Source: Phytobacter palmae
GTDB lineage: Bacteria > Pseudomonadota > Gammaproteobacteria > Enterobacterales > Enterobacteriaceae
Assembly (NCBI GenBank): GCA_900112785.1
Contig: FONB01000001.1
Location: 340,033 to 404,032 of the forward strand
DNA length: 64,000 nt
Reading direction: 5' to 3'
Below, one piece after another: positions 48,130 through 57,629 of this stretch (its first letter is position 1; every line of letters starts with the position of its first letter). The translations under genes were made by a program, and so were the position numbers. Under the pieces are notes generated by a model. It did no database searches and was not told the DNA's origin. It was given only the letters and a program-made list of their open reading frames with translations.

Positions 48130-49485
48130 TTAAATGGGATTTTTATTACTATCTCGTTTAGCTGCGGTTATGGTTTTGGTCGAAAAACGCGCATCCTGCC
48201 ACATTTCCAGCGCGCGACAGGTGGCATACGCCCCTGCGATTGATAATGCGGCAGGTATCAGGAAACTGTGGTCCATTCGCGTGGATTCCATCACTAAGGC
48301 GAGTGTGGTGACGGGCATATGCGCTGAGGCGGCCAGGAACCCGGCAGCGCCTAACAGGGAGAAGCTTTCCATGTCGCTACCGGGGAAAAGCGGCCCGACA
48401 AGCATAAACAGCAGCGACCCCAGTAACCCACCGACGGCAAGGCCAGGCGTCAACAATCCGCCAGCCGCCCCTGCACGAATCACCGCGCAGATAACCAATA
48501 CTTTCAGTACCAGTAAAACGACAGCAAGCCAGGCCGTCATTTCGCCACTTAACGCCAACTGCGCGGCCCCTTTGCCATTGCCGGGAAGTTGCGGAAACCA
48601 GATGGAAAAGATACCCAACAGCGTAAAGGCAATCAGACTGACCACGGGCATTTGCCAGTTATCCCGTACTTTGCTGCTCGCATATTGGGTGAGGCGACGA
48701 AAAAGAAAAGCGCCCGCACCCAGAAACGGCCCACAAAGCACGCTCCAGAAAATCAACGAGGTGGCGGCAAATTCCGTCGTGAAGTGATACTGGTGCTCAT
48801 CCCCCAGCCCCAGGGTCGCGACCCAGGCTGCCAGCGCCGATGTGACCAGCGCCGCGATAGCCGCATCCCAGCTAAAACTCACCAGTAAGACTTCGAGTGT
48901 AAAGATAGCTCCCGCCAGCGGCACGTTATATACCGCAGCAAGTCCCGCACCCGCACCGCAGGCGGTCATCAGTCGGATATCGGCGGGGGTAAGGCGCAAT
49001 GTTCGCGCTGTGCCCCCGGCAAAGAGCGCGCCCGCTTCACGCGGAGCGACTTCGCGCCCGAGCGGCGAGCCCATCGCCACGGTGATGATTTGCAGCAGAA
49101 TATGAATAAGTGTGGTGAGCGGTGGCATCGGTTTCTCGGGGGTATTTACCGCCGTACTGATGCTGACGCGCTTTTGGCCATAACGCGCAAGTAGCCACCA
49201 TCCTGCGCCGGCAACGATGCCGGCGGCGACCAGCACGATAAAGCGTCGCTGCGCGCTGGCATCCGTCACACCCTCTAAAAATGTCCGAGGGCTTATCAAT
49301 TGGTTCTGACTATACCCATATGCAAGATGCTGAATTTCATGTAGCAGCATGGCGAGCAACATCCCGCCAAGCCCGGCCATCATCCCGGTAAGAAGAAGCG
49401 CAGCCCAACGTTGTAACCAGTAAGCACGGCCCTGGAAAAGCGTAGTCATTGTCAGATTCTGTCTGCGAAGAAATGCCGTCATCAT
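48130..49485 (-). CDS. Divergent ClC-family chloride channel/antiporter
   Basis: The 451-residue integral membrane protein shows ClC features: GREVAPREAG (compare GREGPxVQ, with the gating Glu), CGAGAGLAAVYNVPLAG, and GAAGGLLTPGLAVGG (compare GxFxPxL). The GSGIP selectivity motif is not recognisable; VSISTAVN occupies the expected place. It is distinct from E. coli ClcA and ClcB. It lies upstream of the iron operon on the same strand, but the Fur box and a promoter region separate them. An ATG 12 codons in is an alternative start. Confidence 0.82.
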   Translation of the reverse strand: MMTAFLRRQNLTMTTLFQGRAYWLQRWAALLLTGMMAGLGGMLLAMLLHEIQHLAYGYSQNQLISPRTFLEGVTDASAQRRFIVLVAAGIVAGAGWWLLARYGQKRVSISTAVNTPEKPMPPLTTLIHILLQIITVAMGSPLGREVAPREAGALFAGGTARTLRLTPADIRLMTACGAGAGLAAVYNVPLAGAIFTLEVLLVSFSWDAAIAALVTSALAAWVATLGLGDEHQYHFTTEFAATSLIFWSVLCGPFLGAGAFLFRRLTQYASSKVRDNWQMPVVSLIAFTLLGIFSIWFPQLPGNGKGAAQLALSGEMTAWLAVVLLVLKVLVICAVIRAGAAGGLLTPGLAVGGLLGSLLFMLVGPLFPGSDMESFSLLGAAGFLAASAHMPVTTLALVMESTRMDHSFLIPAALSIAGAYATCRALEMWQDARFSTKTITAAKRDSNKNPI

Positions 49486-49567
49486 CCCATAAAGTGGGTG
49501 AATGCGTAATCAACAGGAGGGCAAAAAGGGGGGAATTCGTGCCCGCAGTGCAGGCACGAAACAGGGA

Positions 49568-50140
49568 TTAGTGCTGCTCTTGTTCGCCAATCGGCAGAAC
49601 GGTACGGCCATATTGCTCGTTCAGAACTTCACCCATCGCCAGATAGATAGCGCTTGCGCCACATACCAGACCAATCCAGCCGGCTACATGAACGATACCT
49701 TCATTGTCCGCCAGGTGTCCTACCGCCAGCAGTGCGAATAGCACGGTCAGGCTCAGGAAGACGAACTGCAGCATACGTGCGCCTTTCAGCGTGCCGAAGA
49801 ACATAAACAGGGTGAACACGCCCCAGATAGCCAGATAGACACCCAGGAAGTGGCCATTCGCCGCATCTGCCAGACCCATTTTAGGCAGCAGCAGGATTGC
49901 AACCAGGGTGAGCCAGAAGGAACCGTAAGAGGTGAAGGCGGTTAAACCGAAAGTGTTGCCTTTTTTATATTCCAGCAGACCCGCAAAAATCTGCGCGATA
50001 CCACCATAGAAAATACCCATAGCCAGGATAATACCATCCAGCGGGAACATGCCAATATTGTGCAGGTTAAGCAGAATAGTGGTCATGCCGAAGCCCATAA
50101 GGCCCAGCGGAGCCGGATTAGCCAACTTGATGTTGCCCAT
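49568..50140 (-). CDS. satP: Succinate-acetate/proton symporter SatP (YaaH)
   Basis: The 190-residue GPR1/FUN34/YaaH family protein has six predicted helices. The family signature [14 protein letters not shown] is at the N-terminus, and YGGIAQ and FTSYGSFW are further in. It imports acetate and succinate with protons. The only notable difference from E. coli is a slightly altered C-terminus rich in Glu/Gln/His. Confidence 0.95.
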   Translation of the reverse strand: MGNIKLANPAPLGLMGFGMTTILLNLHNIGMFPLDGIILAMGIFYGGIAQIFAGLLEYKKGNTFGLTAFTSYGSFWLTLVAILLLPKMGLADAANGHFLGVYLAIWGVFTLFMFFGTLKGARMLQFVFLSLTVLFALLAVGHLADNEGIVHVAGWIGLVCGASAIYLAMGEVLNEQYGRTVLPIGEQEQH

Positions 50141-50284
50141 AATTCCTCAAAATAAATCAACATTGAAGGATGAAATGTATTCCCCGCATCAATGTAGAGG
50201 AGGCGGGGCGCGGCATCATAAATAGCGCCACTGGCTGTGTCTATGATCTGAACAGGTGGAAATTATAAATTTTTTTATTCCTTA

Positions 50285-50320
50285 CCCCTTGATGAGCTTC
50301 GTTGCGACCCCATCTTGTAG
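50285..50320 (+). promoter_or_regulatory. Heat-shock promoter P1 of dnaKJ
   Basis: CCCCTTGATG and CGACCCCATCTTG match the sigma-32 -35 and -10 elements and align with the known E. coli dnaK P1. It is about 120 nt ahead of dnaK. Confidence 0.85.
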
Positions 50321-50363
50321 TCAACCGCAATGTGTGGACCTGAAAAAAAACGAACGAGGGTAG

Positions 50364-50391
50364 TTGAAACCGCACGATTCGCCCTTATTAC
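50364..50391 (+). promoter_or_regulatory. Heat-shock promoter P2 of dnaKJ
   Basis: TTGAAAC (50364-50370) and GCCCTTATTAC (50381-50391) align with the E. coli dnaK P2 sigma-32 promoter. It lies about 45 nt ahead of the dnaK ATG. Confidence 0.75.
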
Positions 50392-50437
50392 AGGTTCACA
50401 ACCACATGTTGACCGAATTTTTAGTGGAGACGTTTAG

Positions 50438-52354
50438 ATGGGTAAAATTATTGGTATCGACCTGGGTACTACCAACTCTTGTGTAGCGATTATGGATGGC
50501 ACCACCGCGCGTGTGCTGGAGAATGCCGAGGGCGACCGCACCACGCCTTCTATCATTGCTTATACCCAGGATGGTGAAACTCTGGTTGGTCAGCCGGCTA
50601 AACGTCAGGCAGTGACAAACCCGCAAAACACCCTGTTTGCGATTAAACGCCTGATTGGCCGCCGCTTCCAGGACGAAGAAGTTCAGCGCGACGTTTCTAT
50701 CATGCCATACAAAATCATCGCTGCTGACAACGGTGACGCATGGCTTGATGTGAAAGGCACTAAAACTGCACCGCCGCAGATCTCTGCCGAAGTGCTGAAA
50801 AAAATGAAGAAAACGGCTGAAGATTACCTGGGTGAGCCGGTAACCGAAGCAGTTATCACCGTACCTGCATACTTCAACGATGCTCAGCGTCAGGCAACCA
50901 AAGATGCTGGCCGTATCGCAGGTCTGGAAGTCAAACGTATTATCAACGAACCGACTGCCGCTGCACTGGCTTACGGTCTGGATAAAGAAGTGGGCAACCG
51001 TACTATCGCGGTCTATGACCTCGGTGGCGGTACCTTCGATATCTCGATTATCGAAATCGACGAAGTTGATGGCGAAAAAACCTTCGAAGTACTGGCGACC
51101 AACGGTGATACCCACCTGGGTGGTGAAGACTTCGACAGCCGTCTGATCAACTACCTGGTTGAAGAGTTCAAGAAAGATCAGGGCATTGATCTGCGTAACG
51201 ACCCGCTGGCGATGCAGCGTCTGAAAGAAGCGGCAGAAAAAGCGAAAATTGAGCTTTCTTCCGCTCAGCAGACCGACGTTAACCTGCCGTACATCACTGC
51301 AGACGCGACGGGTCCGAAACACATGAACATCAAAGTGACTCGCGCGAAACTGGAAAGCCTGGTCGAAGACCTGGTAAACCGTTCCATTGAGCCGCTGAAA
51401 GTTGCGCTGCAGGACGCTGGTCTGTCTGTATCTGATATCAACGACGTTATCCTCGTTGGTGGTCAGACTCGTATGCCAATGGTGCAGAAGAAAGTGGCTG
51501 AGTTCTTTGGTAAAGAGCCGCGTAAAGACGTTAACCCGGACGAAGCCGTTGCTATCGGTGCTGCGGTCCAGGGCGGCGTGTTGACGGGTGATGTTAAAGA
51601 CGTTCTGCTGCTGGACGTTACCCCGCTCTCTCTGGGTATCGAAACCATGGGCGGCGTGATGACAGCGCTTATCAGCAAAAACACCACGATCCCGACCAAG
51701 CACAGCCAGGTGTTCTCTACTGCAGAAGATAACCAGTCTGCGGTGACCATCCATGTGCTGCAGGGTGAGCGTAAACGTGCTGCTGATAACAAATCTCTGG
51801 GTCAGTTCAACCTGGATGGTATCAACCCGGCACCGCGCGGCATGCCGCAGATCGAAGTGACCTTCGATATCGATGCTGACGGTATTCTGCACGTTTCCGC
51901 GAAAGACAAAAACAGCGGTAAAGAGCAGAAGATCACCATCAAGGCTTCTTCCGGTCTGAACGAGGAAGAAATCCAGAAAATGGTTCGCGAAGCAGAAGCG
52001 AACGCGGAATCTGACCGTAAGTTCGAAGAGCTGGTTCAGACCCGTAACCAGGGCGACCACCTGCTGCACAGCACCCGTAAACAGGTTGAAGAAGCAGGCG
52101 ATAAACTGCCAGCGGAAGACAAAACCGCTATCGAAGCTGCGCTGACCGCGCTGGAAACGTCTCTCAAAGGCGAAGACAAAGCGGATATCGAAGCGAAAAT
52201 GCAGGCTCTGGCTCAGGCTTCTCAGAAACTGCTGGAAATCGCACAGCAACAGCACGCTCAGCAGCAGGCTGGTGGTGCTGACGCTTCTGCGAACAACGCG
52301 AAAGACGACGATGTTGTCGACGCTGAGTTCGAAGAAGTAAAAGACAAAAAATAA
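50438..52354 (+). CDS. dnaK: Chaperone DnaK (Hsp70)
   Basis: The 638-residue Hsp70 has an ATPase domain with [11 protein letters not shown] at the N-terminus, [10 protein letters not shown] near 194 and the VGGQTRMP motif near 340. The linker [15 protein letters not shown] leads to the substrate-binding domain, and the tail ends in the conserved EEVKDKK. It folds and disaggregates proteins with DnaJ and GrpE and regulates sigma-32. dnaJ follows 86 nt later. A long antisense ORF over this gene is considered spurious. Confidence 0.99.
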   Translation: MGKIIGIDLGTTNSCVAIMDGTTARVLENAEGDRTTPSIIAYTQDGETLVGQPAKRQAVTNPQNTLFAIKRLIGRRFQDEEVQRDVSIMPYKIIAADNGDAWLDVKGTKTAPPQISAEVLKKMKKTAEDYLGEPVTEAVITVPAYFNDAQRQATKDAGRIAGLEVKRIINEPTAAALAYGLDKEVGNRTIAVYDLGGGTFDISIIEIDEVDGEKTFEVLATNGDTHLGGEDFDSRLINYLVEEFKKDQGIDLRNDPLAMQRLKEAAEKAKIELSSAQQTDVNLPYITADATGPKHMNIKVTRAKLESLVEDLVNRSIEPLKVALQDAGLSVSDINDVILVGGQTRMPMVQKKVAEFFGKEPRKDVNPDEAVAIGAAVQGGVLTGDVKDVLLLDVTPLSLGIETMGGVMTALISKNTTIPTKHSQVFSTAEDNQSAVTIHVLQGERKRAADNKSLGQFNLDGINPAPRGMPQIEVTFDIDADGILHVSAKDKNSGKEQKITIKASSGLNEEEIQKMVREAEANAESDRKFEELVQTRNQGDHLLHSTRKQVEEAGDKLPAEDKTAIEAALTALETSLKGEDKADIEAKMQALAQASQKLLEIAQQQHAQQQAGGADASANNAKDDDVVDAEFEEVKDKK

Positions 52355-52380
52355 TCGCCCTGATGCAGGGTAATTAATCG

Positions 52381-52413
52381 GCACGGGCGTAGGAGATTTC
52401 TCCACGCCCGTGC
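52381..52413 (+). other. Intercistronic hairpin between dnaK and dnaJ
   Basis: GCACGGGCGT and ACGCCCGTGC form a perfect 10-bp stem with a 13-nt loop between dnaK and dnaJ, with no T-run. It probably reduces dnaJ expression relative to dnaK by processing or partial termination. Confidence 0.6.
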
Positions 52414-52440
52414 TCGCATGTTAGGGGTAGATAAAAAAAG

Positions 52441-53586
52441 ATGGCGAAACAAGACTACTACGAGATTTTGGGCGTTTCCAAAACAGCGGAAGAGCGCGAA
52501 ATCAAGAAGGCGTACAAGCGCCTGGCCATGAAATATCACCCGGACCGTAATCAGGGTGATAAAGAGGCCGAAGCCAAATTTAAAGAGATTAAAGAAGCTT
52601 ACGAAGTTCTGACCGATGCGCAAAAGCGTGCTGCGTATGACCAGTATGGCCATGCGGCGTTTGAACAGGGCGGCATGGGCGGCGGTGGATTCGGCGGCGG
52701 CGGTTTTGGCGGCGGTGCTGACTTTAGCGATATCTTTGGAGATGTCTTCGGCGATATTTTTGGCGGTGGCCGTGGTCGCCAGCGTGCGGCGCGTGGCGCC
52801 GATTTACGTTACAACATGGAATTGACGCTGGAAGAAGCCGTTCGCGGCGTCAGTAAAGAGATCCGTATACCGACGCTGGAAGAGTGTGACATTTGCCACG
52901 GCAGCGGTGCGAAAGCCGGTACTCAGCCGCAGACCTGTCCGACCTGTCACGGTTCCGGTCAGGTGCAGATGCGTCAGGGATTCTTCGCCGTTCAGCAGAC
53001 CTGTCCGCACTGTCAGGGTCGCGGTACGCTGATTAAAGATCCTTGCAACAAATGTCACGGTCACGGCCGCGTAGAAAAAACCAAAACCCTGTCCGTTAAA
53101 ATTCCGGCAGGCGTGGATACGGGCGATCGCATCCGCCTGGCAGGCGAAGGCGAAGCGGGTGAGCACGGCGCACCGGCAGGCGATCTGTACGTTCAGGTGC
53201 AGGTGAAACAGCACGCTATCTTTGAGCGTGAAGGTAACAACCTGTACTGCGAAGTCCCCATTAACTTTGCGATGGCGGCGCTGGGGGGAGAAATCGAGGT
53301 TCCGACGCTGGATGGTCGCGTAAATCTGAAGATCCCTGGTGAAACCCAGACCGGCAAGCTGTTCCGCATGCGCGGTAAAGGCGTGAAATCAGTGCGTGGT
53401 GGCGCTCAGGGCGATCTGCTGTGTCGCGTGGTGGTTGAAACGCCGGTTGGCCTGAATGATAAGCAAAAACAGCTGCTTAAAGATTTGCAGGAAAGTTTTG
53501 GTGGGCCGACAGGTGAACACAACAGCCCACGCTCCAAAAGCTTCTTCGATGGCGTCAAAAAGTTCTTTGATGACCTGACGCGTTAA
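52441..53586 (+). CDS. dnaJ: Co-chaperone DnaJ (Hsp40)
   Basis: The 381-residue Hsp40 stimulates the DnaK ATPase and delivers substrates. The J domain (1-70) carries HPD near 33-35. A Gly/Phe-rich region (about 75-105) follows, then four CxxCxGxG zinc repeats ([32 protein letters not shown]; about 145-205) and the C-terminal substrate-binding domains. It is a few residues longer than in E. coli, mainly in the Gly-rich region. Confidence 0.98.
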   Translation: MAKQDYYEILGVSKTAEEREIKKAYKRLAMKYHPDRNQGDKEAEAKFKEIKEAYEVLTDAQKRAAYDQYGHAAFEQGGMGGGGFGGGGFGGGADFSDIFGDVFGDIFGGGRGRQRAARGADLRYNMELTLEEAVRGVSKEIRIPTLEECDICHGSGAKAGTQPQTCPTCHGSGQVQMRQGFFAVQQTCPHCQGRGTLIKDPCNKCHGHGRVEKTKTLSVKIPAGVDTGDRIRLAGEGEAGEHGAPAGDLYVQVQVKQHAIFEREGNNLYCEVPINFAMAALGGEIEVPTLDGRVNLKIPGETQTGKLFRMRGKGVKSVRGGAQGDLLCRVVVETPVGLNDKQKQLLKDLQESFGGPTGEHNSPRSKSFFDGVKKFFDDLTR

Positions 53587-53601
53587 CCAGGCGTTATTTT
53601 T

Positions 53602-53630
53602 AGAGGGTTGCTTAACGCAACCCTTTTTTA
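53602..53630 (+). terminator. dnaKJ terminator
   Basis: GGGTTGC and GCAACCC pair across TTAAC and are followed by TTTTTTA, 18 nt past the dnaJ stop. Confidence 0.88.
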
Positions 53631-54014
53631 TTCCCAAAGCCAAAAATGGCTTACCACTTGCCTTCTTTGACGGTACTTTTCTTGCCGCCGTGGTGTGAAA
53701 AGAATTACCTCACAAGGCGCCTCATGTTATTAACGTAACTCTCTGGATTATTCTTCCTGCTAAATTCAATATCCTTCCTGCTGGTTGTAAAAAATAATTA
53801 TTAGTTCAATTTCTTATTTTCATAAGCTAACGATACGGAAAACAACATTTTCTGACACCTGAAATGTAGCCACTTAGCTAATCCATCAATGTGATATCTC
53901 TATCACAAACCAATCTGTCCTTTTTAATAAACTGGCCACGTTTACATTATTACCTGAGATCGTTTTTTATTATTGAAGCATTCAAGTTAACTATAATAAT
54001 GAGGAATATATTAT
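53631..54014 (+). promoter_or_regulatory. AT-rich regulatory region upstream of the sulfatase island
   Basis: No gene is seen here. The stretch becomes strongly AT-rich from about 53730. It contains a perfect 7-bp inverted repeat TGTGATA-TCTC-TATCACA at 53890-53907, a CRP-like palindrome whose half-site spacing is 8 bp instead of 6. The ribosome binding site GAGGAA for the channel gene is at 54001-54006. Sharp AT enrichment next to dnaJ suggests the left edge of a horizontally acquired segment. Confidence 0.6.
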
Positions 54015-54779
54015 ATGCCCCAAAAAAAGGGAAAGTTGCTGGCGTGTGCTCTAATATCGACGACCATATTGTGCAGTCTTCCTGCATGGTCTCTGGAGTA
54101 TAAAGGGGCTTTTGGTTCTGTAAATGCCGGTTATGCTGACTGGAATAGTGGTTTCGAAAATGTTCACCGTGGTGAAGTATGGAAAGCGACTGCCGATTTT
54201 GGCGTTAATTTTCGCGAAGCAGAAATTTATTCATTCTTTGAAAGTAATGTCTTAAATCACGCCGTTGCGGGACGAAACCATACAGTGTCCGCGATGACTC
54301 ATGTCCGTTTCTTCGATTCTGACTACACCTTCTTTGGAAAACTATATGGTCAGTGGGATAACGCATGGAGCGATGATTTAGATATGTTTTATGGGCTTGG
54401 TTATCTGGGCTGGCAAGGGAAATGGGGATTTTTCAAACCCTATGTTGGGTTACATAACCAATCCGGAGATTACAATTCAAAAAAATATGGGCAAACCAGT
54501 GGCTGGAATGGTTACGTTATTGGCTGGAGCGCAGCATACTTCTTTAATGCTTTTAATGAGAAGTTTGTCTTGTCAAACTGGAATGAAATTGAACTCGACA
54601 GAAATGATGCGTATGCCGAACAACAACATGGACATACCGGAATTAATGGCGGTTTGACATTAGCATGGAAATTTTATCCCCGCTGGAAAGCATCTGTCAC
54701 CTGGCGCTATTTTGATAATAAGCTTGGTTATGACGGATTCGGCGATCAAATGATTTATATGTTGGGCTATGAGTTTTAA
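54015..54779 (+). CDS. Outer-membrane Tsx/OmpK-like channel
   Basis: The 254-residue protein has a signal peptide (about 1-26, cleavage near PAWS-LEY) and alternating aromatic beta-strands. It ends in the C-terminal signature YMLGYEF with a terminal Phe, as in BamA-inserted barrels. The overall pattern fits the nucleoside-specific channel (Tsx/OmpK) family. Placed 18 nt before a periplasmic arylsulfatase, it may admit sulfate esters, but this is inference. The gene is AT-rich compared with its neighbours. Confidence 0.8.
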   Translation: MPQKKGKLLACALISTTILCSLPAWSLEYKGAFGSVNAGYADWNSGFENVHRGEVWKATADFGVNFREAEIYSFFESNVLNHAVAGRNHTVSAMTHVRFFDSDYTFFGKLYGQWDNAWSDDLDMFYGLGYLGWQGKWGFFKPYVGLHNQSGDYNSKKYGQTSGWNGYVIGWSAAYFFNAFNEKFVLSNWNEIELDRNDAYAEQQHGHTGINGGLTLAWKFYPRWKASVTWRYFDNKLGYDGFGDQMIYMLGYEF

Positions 54780-54797
54780 TTTTTCAGAGGATCTGAA

Positions 54798-56300
54798 ATG
54801 AAGAAAACATTTGTTGCCAGTATGATTGGTCTGGCGTTATATGCAGGAAGCACATTATCTCCCGTTTATGCAGCAGAGGCGAAACGCCCCAATTTGGTGA
54901 TAATTTTAACTGATGATTTAGGCTATGGTGATCTGGGGACTTATGGTCATCAAATTGTCAAAACGCCCAATATCGATAAATTAGCGCAGGAGGGAGTCAA
55001 ATTTACCGATTATTACGCCCCCGCGCCGCTCTGTTCTCCTTCACGCGCGGGTTTACTTACAGGGCGTATGCCTTTCCGCACTGGTATTCGTTCCTGGATA
55101 CCGGCAGGCAAAGATGTTGCGATCGGTCGTAACGAAGTCACTATAGCCAATTTATTGCGTGAGCAGGGCTACGATACGGCGTTAATGGGTAAATTGCACC
55201 TCAATGCCGGGGCGAATCGCACAGATCAGCCTCAGGCTAAAGACGTTGGGTTTGATTACTCATTGGTTCATGCGGGTGGATTTATTACTAACGAACGACT
55301 GGCAAATGCAAAAGAGCGTCCTCGCTATGGCGCCGTTTATCCGGATGCCTTTATTCGTAATGGTAAACCAATAGGCGAAGCGAAATTACTCAGCGGTGAG
55401 CTGGTCAGTACCGAAGTGGTCAACTGGCTGGACGAGCGCGAGAAGAAGAAAGAGGACAAACCGTTTTTCTTGTATGTTGCCTTCACCGAAGTGCACACCC
55501 CTGTGGCCTCGCCGAAAAAATACCTCGATATGTATTCGCAATATATGAGCGAATTTCAGAAGAAACATCCGGATATGTACTACGGCGACTGGGCAGATAA
55601 ACCCTGGCGTGGGCCGGGTGAGTATTATGCCAATATCAGCTACATGGATGAGCAGGTGGGTAAAGTTGTAGAAAAAATTAAGGCGATGGGTGAAGAAGAA
55701 AATACCATCATTATTTTTACCAGCGATAACGGGCCGGTAACGCGTGAAGCTCGTAAAGTCTATGAGCTGAACATGGCCGGTGAAACCGATGGCCTGCGTG
55801 GACGCAAAGATAACCTCTGGGAAGGGGGGATCCGTGTTCCGGCGATTATTAAATATAGCAAACATCTGCCGCAGGGGATGGTAACCGACACGCCGGCTTC
55901 CGGGCTCGACTGGATGCCGACGCTTGCACAGATGATGAAATTCGATCTGCCGAAAGATCGCACCATTGATGGCCAGTCTCTGATGCCTCTCTTCGGAAAG
56001 GCTAAATTGAAACGCGAAAAACCGCTCATTTTTGGTATTGATATGCCTTTCCAGGACGAGCCGACTGATTTGTGGGCGCTTCGTGATGGTGACTGGAAAA
56101 TGATCATTGATCGCGAAGGGAAGGCGAAATATCTCTACAACCTCAAACAGGATCGGGCTGAAACCATGAATCAGATTGGCAAAAATCCGGAGGTTGAAAA
56201 GCGTCTCTATGAAGAGTTCCTGAAATATAAACAGGATATTGATAACGATTCACTGATGAAAGCGCGCGGTGATAAACCTACACCCGTTACCTGGGGTTAA
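54798..56300 (+). CDS. Periplasmic arylsulfatase (cysteine type)
   Basis: The 500-residue sulfatase has a signal peptide (1-25, cleavage after VYA). Metal-binding residues are in ILTDDLGYGDLG, and the sulfatase signature C-S-P-S-R in LCSPSRAGLLTGR is near residue 80. The cysteine must be oxidised to formylglycine; the neighbouring radical SAM maturase can do this. TSDNGP and later NLWEGGIRVP are family motifs. It hydrolyses sulfate esters, probably for sulfur scavenging; the substrate is unknown. AGAGGATCTGAA precedes the ATG. Confidence 0.92.
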   Translation: MKKTFVASMIGLALYAGSTLSPVYAAEAKRPNLVIILTDDLGYGDLGTYGHQIVKTPNIDKLAQEGVKFTDYYAPAPLCSPSRAGLLTGRMPFRTGIRSWIPAGKDVAIGRNEVTIANLLREQGYDTALMGKLHLNAGANRTDQPQAKDVGFDYSLVHAGGFITNERLANAKERPRYGAVYPDAFIRNGKPIGEAKLLSGELVSTEVVNWLDEREKKKEDKPFFLYVAFTEVHTPVASPKKYLDMYSQYMSEFQKKHPDMYYGDWADKPWRGPGEYYANISYMDEQVGKVVEKIKAMGEEENTIIIFTSDNGPVTREARKVYELNMAGETDGLRGRKDNLWEGGIRVPAIIKYSKHLPQGMVTDTPASGLDWMPTLAQMMKFDLPKDRTIDGQSLMPLFGKAKLKREKPLIFGIDMPFQDEPTDLWALRDGDWKMIIDREGKAKYLYNLKQDRAETMNQIGKNPEVEKRLYEEFLKYKQDIDNDSLMKARGDKPTPVTWG

Positions 56301-56402
56301 ACGCATTTAATAACAATAAGAAGTAATTTTGCCACTCAGGGCGTTGCCCGCCCGATCTTTCACACAGAGGGATCGGGTTATTTTATTTCATGGACGAAAA
56401 CT

Positions 56403-57608
56403 GTGTTAAGAAAAAGCTGCCAGGTCATGGTCAAACCCACCGGTTCGGTATGTAACCTTGATTGCAGGTACTGTTTCTATCTCGAAAAGGAGAAACTCTA
56501 CCCCGAGAGAAACAAACATTTCCGCATGAGCGAAACTATCCTTGAGCGCTTTGTCGCCCAACATATCGCTGCACAGGATGTTGACGAGGTTATTTTCGCC
56601 TGGCAGGGAGGCGAACCCACACTGATGGGGATTGCGTTTTATCAGCAGGCTATCGCGCTACAAAAACGCTATGCGAATGGCAAACAGATTGTGAACACCT
56701 TTCAAACCAATGGGGTTCTCATTGATGAGAGCTGGGCTGAATTTTTCCGTGAGAACGCTTTTCTGGTCGGCATCTCAATTGACGGCGATGCGGCGTTGCA
56801 TAATGCATGGCGGGTTACGCGGGCGGGAAAACCAACGCATGAAAAAGTTGAGCGCGCAATCCATCTTCTTGCCCGTCATGGGGTCGCGTTTAATACCCTG
56901 ACAGTGGTCAATGCGACAAACGCCGCCCACCCGCTTCGGGTTTACCACTATCTGAAAGCACTGGGTAGTCAATATATGCAGTTTATCCCGCTGGTGGAGC
57001 GACGAAGTGCGGCTCCTGATGCACAATCACTTGCTCATCCACAGGAACGGCAAGCGGAAATGATGCCCTGGTCAGTGGGTTCGCTGGCATTTGGCGAATT
57101 TCTTTCGACGATTTTTGATGTGTGGATTCGGGAGGACATTGGCGACATTTCAGTGCAACTCTTTGATCAAACTCTCGCGGCGTGGTGTGGGTTGCCACCC
57201 CAGGTTTGCGTTTTTGCCCCGACATGCGGCAGTGCTTTTGCTATGGAAATGAACGGCGATGTTTATAACTGCGATCATTATGTGTACCCGCAATATAAGC
57301 TGGGCAATATCTGTAACACCACAATCAGAGAGATGAACAATAGTCAGCAAAACTACAATTTTGCCGACGCTAAAAACAAATATCTTTCTCATGAATGTCG
57401 TACCTGCCCCTGGGTGTTTGCCTGCAATGGAGGGTGTCCGAAACATCGCTTTTTACCCCCGGCAGGGGGAGCATTCCCGCACAATTATCTTTGCCAGGGC
57501 TATCAGCGCTTCTTTTCTCACACCTCTGCGTTAATGCAAGCAATGAAAACCCTGTTTGAGAATGGATACTCTCCGGCAGATATAAAGCATGTTTTATCGG
57601 CAAACTGA
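56403..57608 (+). CDS. Anaerobic sulfatase-maturating radical SAM enzyme
   Basis: The 401-residue protein opens with VMVKPTGSVCNLDCRYCFYL, whose CNLDCRYC is the radical SAM CX3CX2C motif. Further in are AWQGGEPTL and a C-terminal SPASM domain with many cysteines, including CRTCPWVFACNGGC. Such anSMEs turn the sulfatase Cys (or Ser) into formylglycine without oxygen. The start is GTG; no strong ribosome binding site is obvious, and MVKPTGSVCN at residue 9 is an alternative start. It is paired with the arylsulfatase upstream. Confidence 0.92.
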   Translation: MLRKSCQVMVKPTGSVCNLDCRYCFYLEKEKLYPERNKHFRMSETILERFVAQHIAAQDVDEVIFAWQGGEPTLMGIAFYQQAIALQKRYANGKQIVNTFQTNGVLIDESWAEFFRENAFLVGISIDGDAALHNAWRVTRAGKPTHEKVERAIHLLARHGVAFNTLTVVNATNAAHPLRVYHYLKALGSQYMQFIPLVERRSAAPDAQSLAHPQERQAEMMPWSVGSLAFGEFLSTIFDVWIREDIGDISVQLFDQTLAAWCGLPPQVCVFAPTCGSAFAMEMNGDVYNCDHYVYPQYKLGNICNTTIREMNNSQQNYNFADAKNKYLSHECRTCPWVFACNGGCPKHRFLPPAGGAFPHNYLCQGYQRFFSHTSALMQAMKTLFENGYSPADIKHVLSAN

Positions 57609-57629
57609 GCATTTCAGGGAGGAAAAGCA

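Noticed and set aside
50396-52405. A 669-codon ORF on the minus strand across dnaK
   Set aside because: Long antisense frames over dnaK are a known by-product of its strongly biased codon use. It has no ribosome binding site or family similarity that I can recognise, and dnaK on the plus strand is certain.
53640-54014. A hok/sok-type toxin module as at the E. coli dnaJ-nhaA position
   Set aside because: No Hok-like short ORF or IS186 sequence is visible in the interval.
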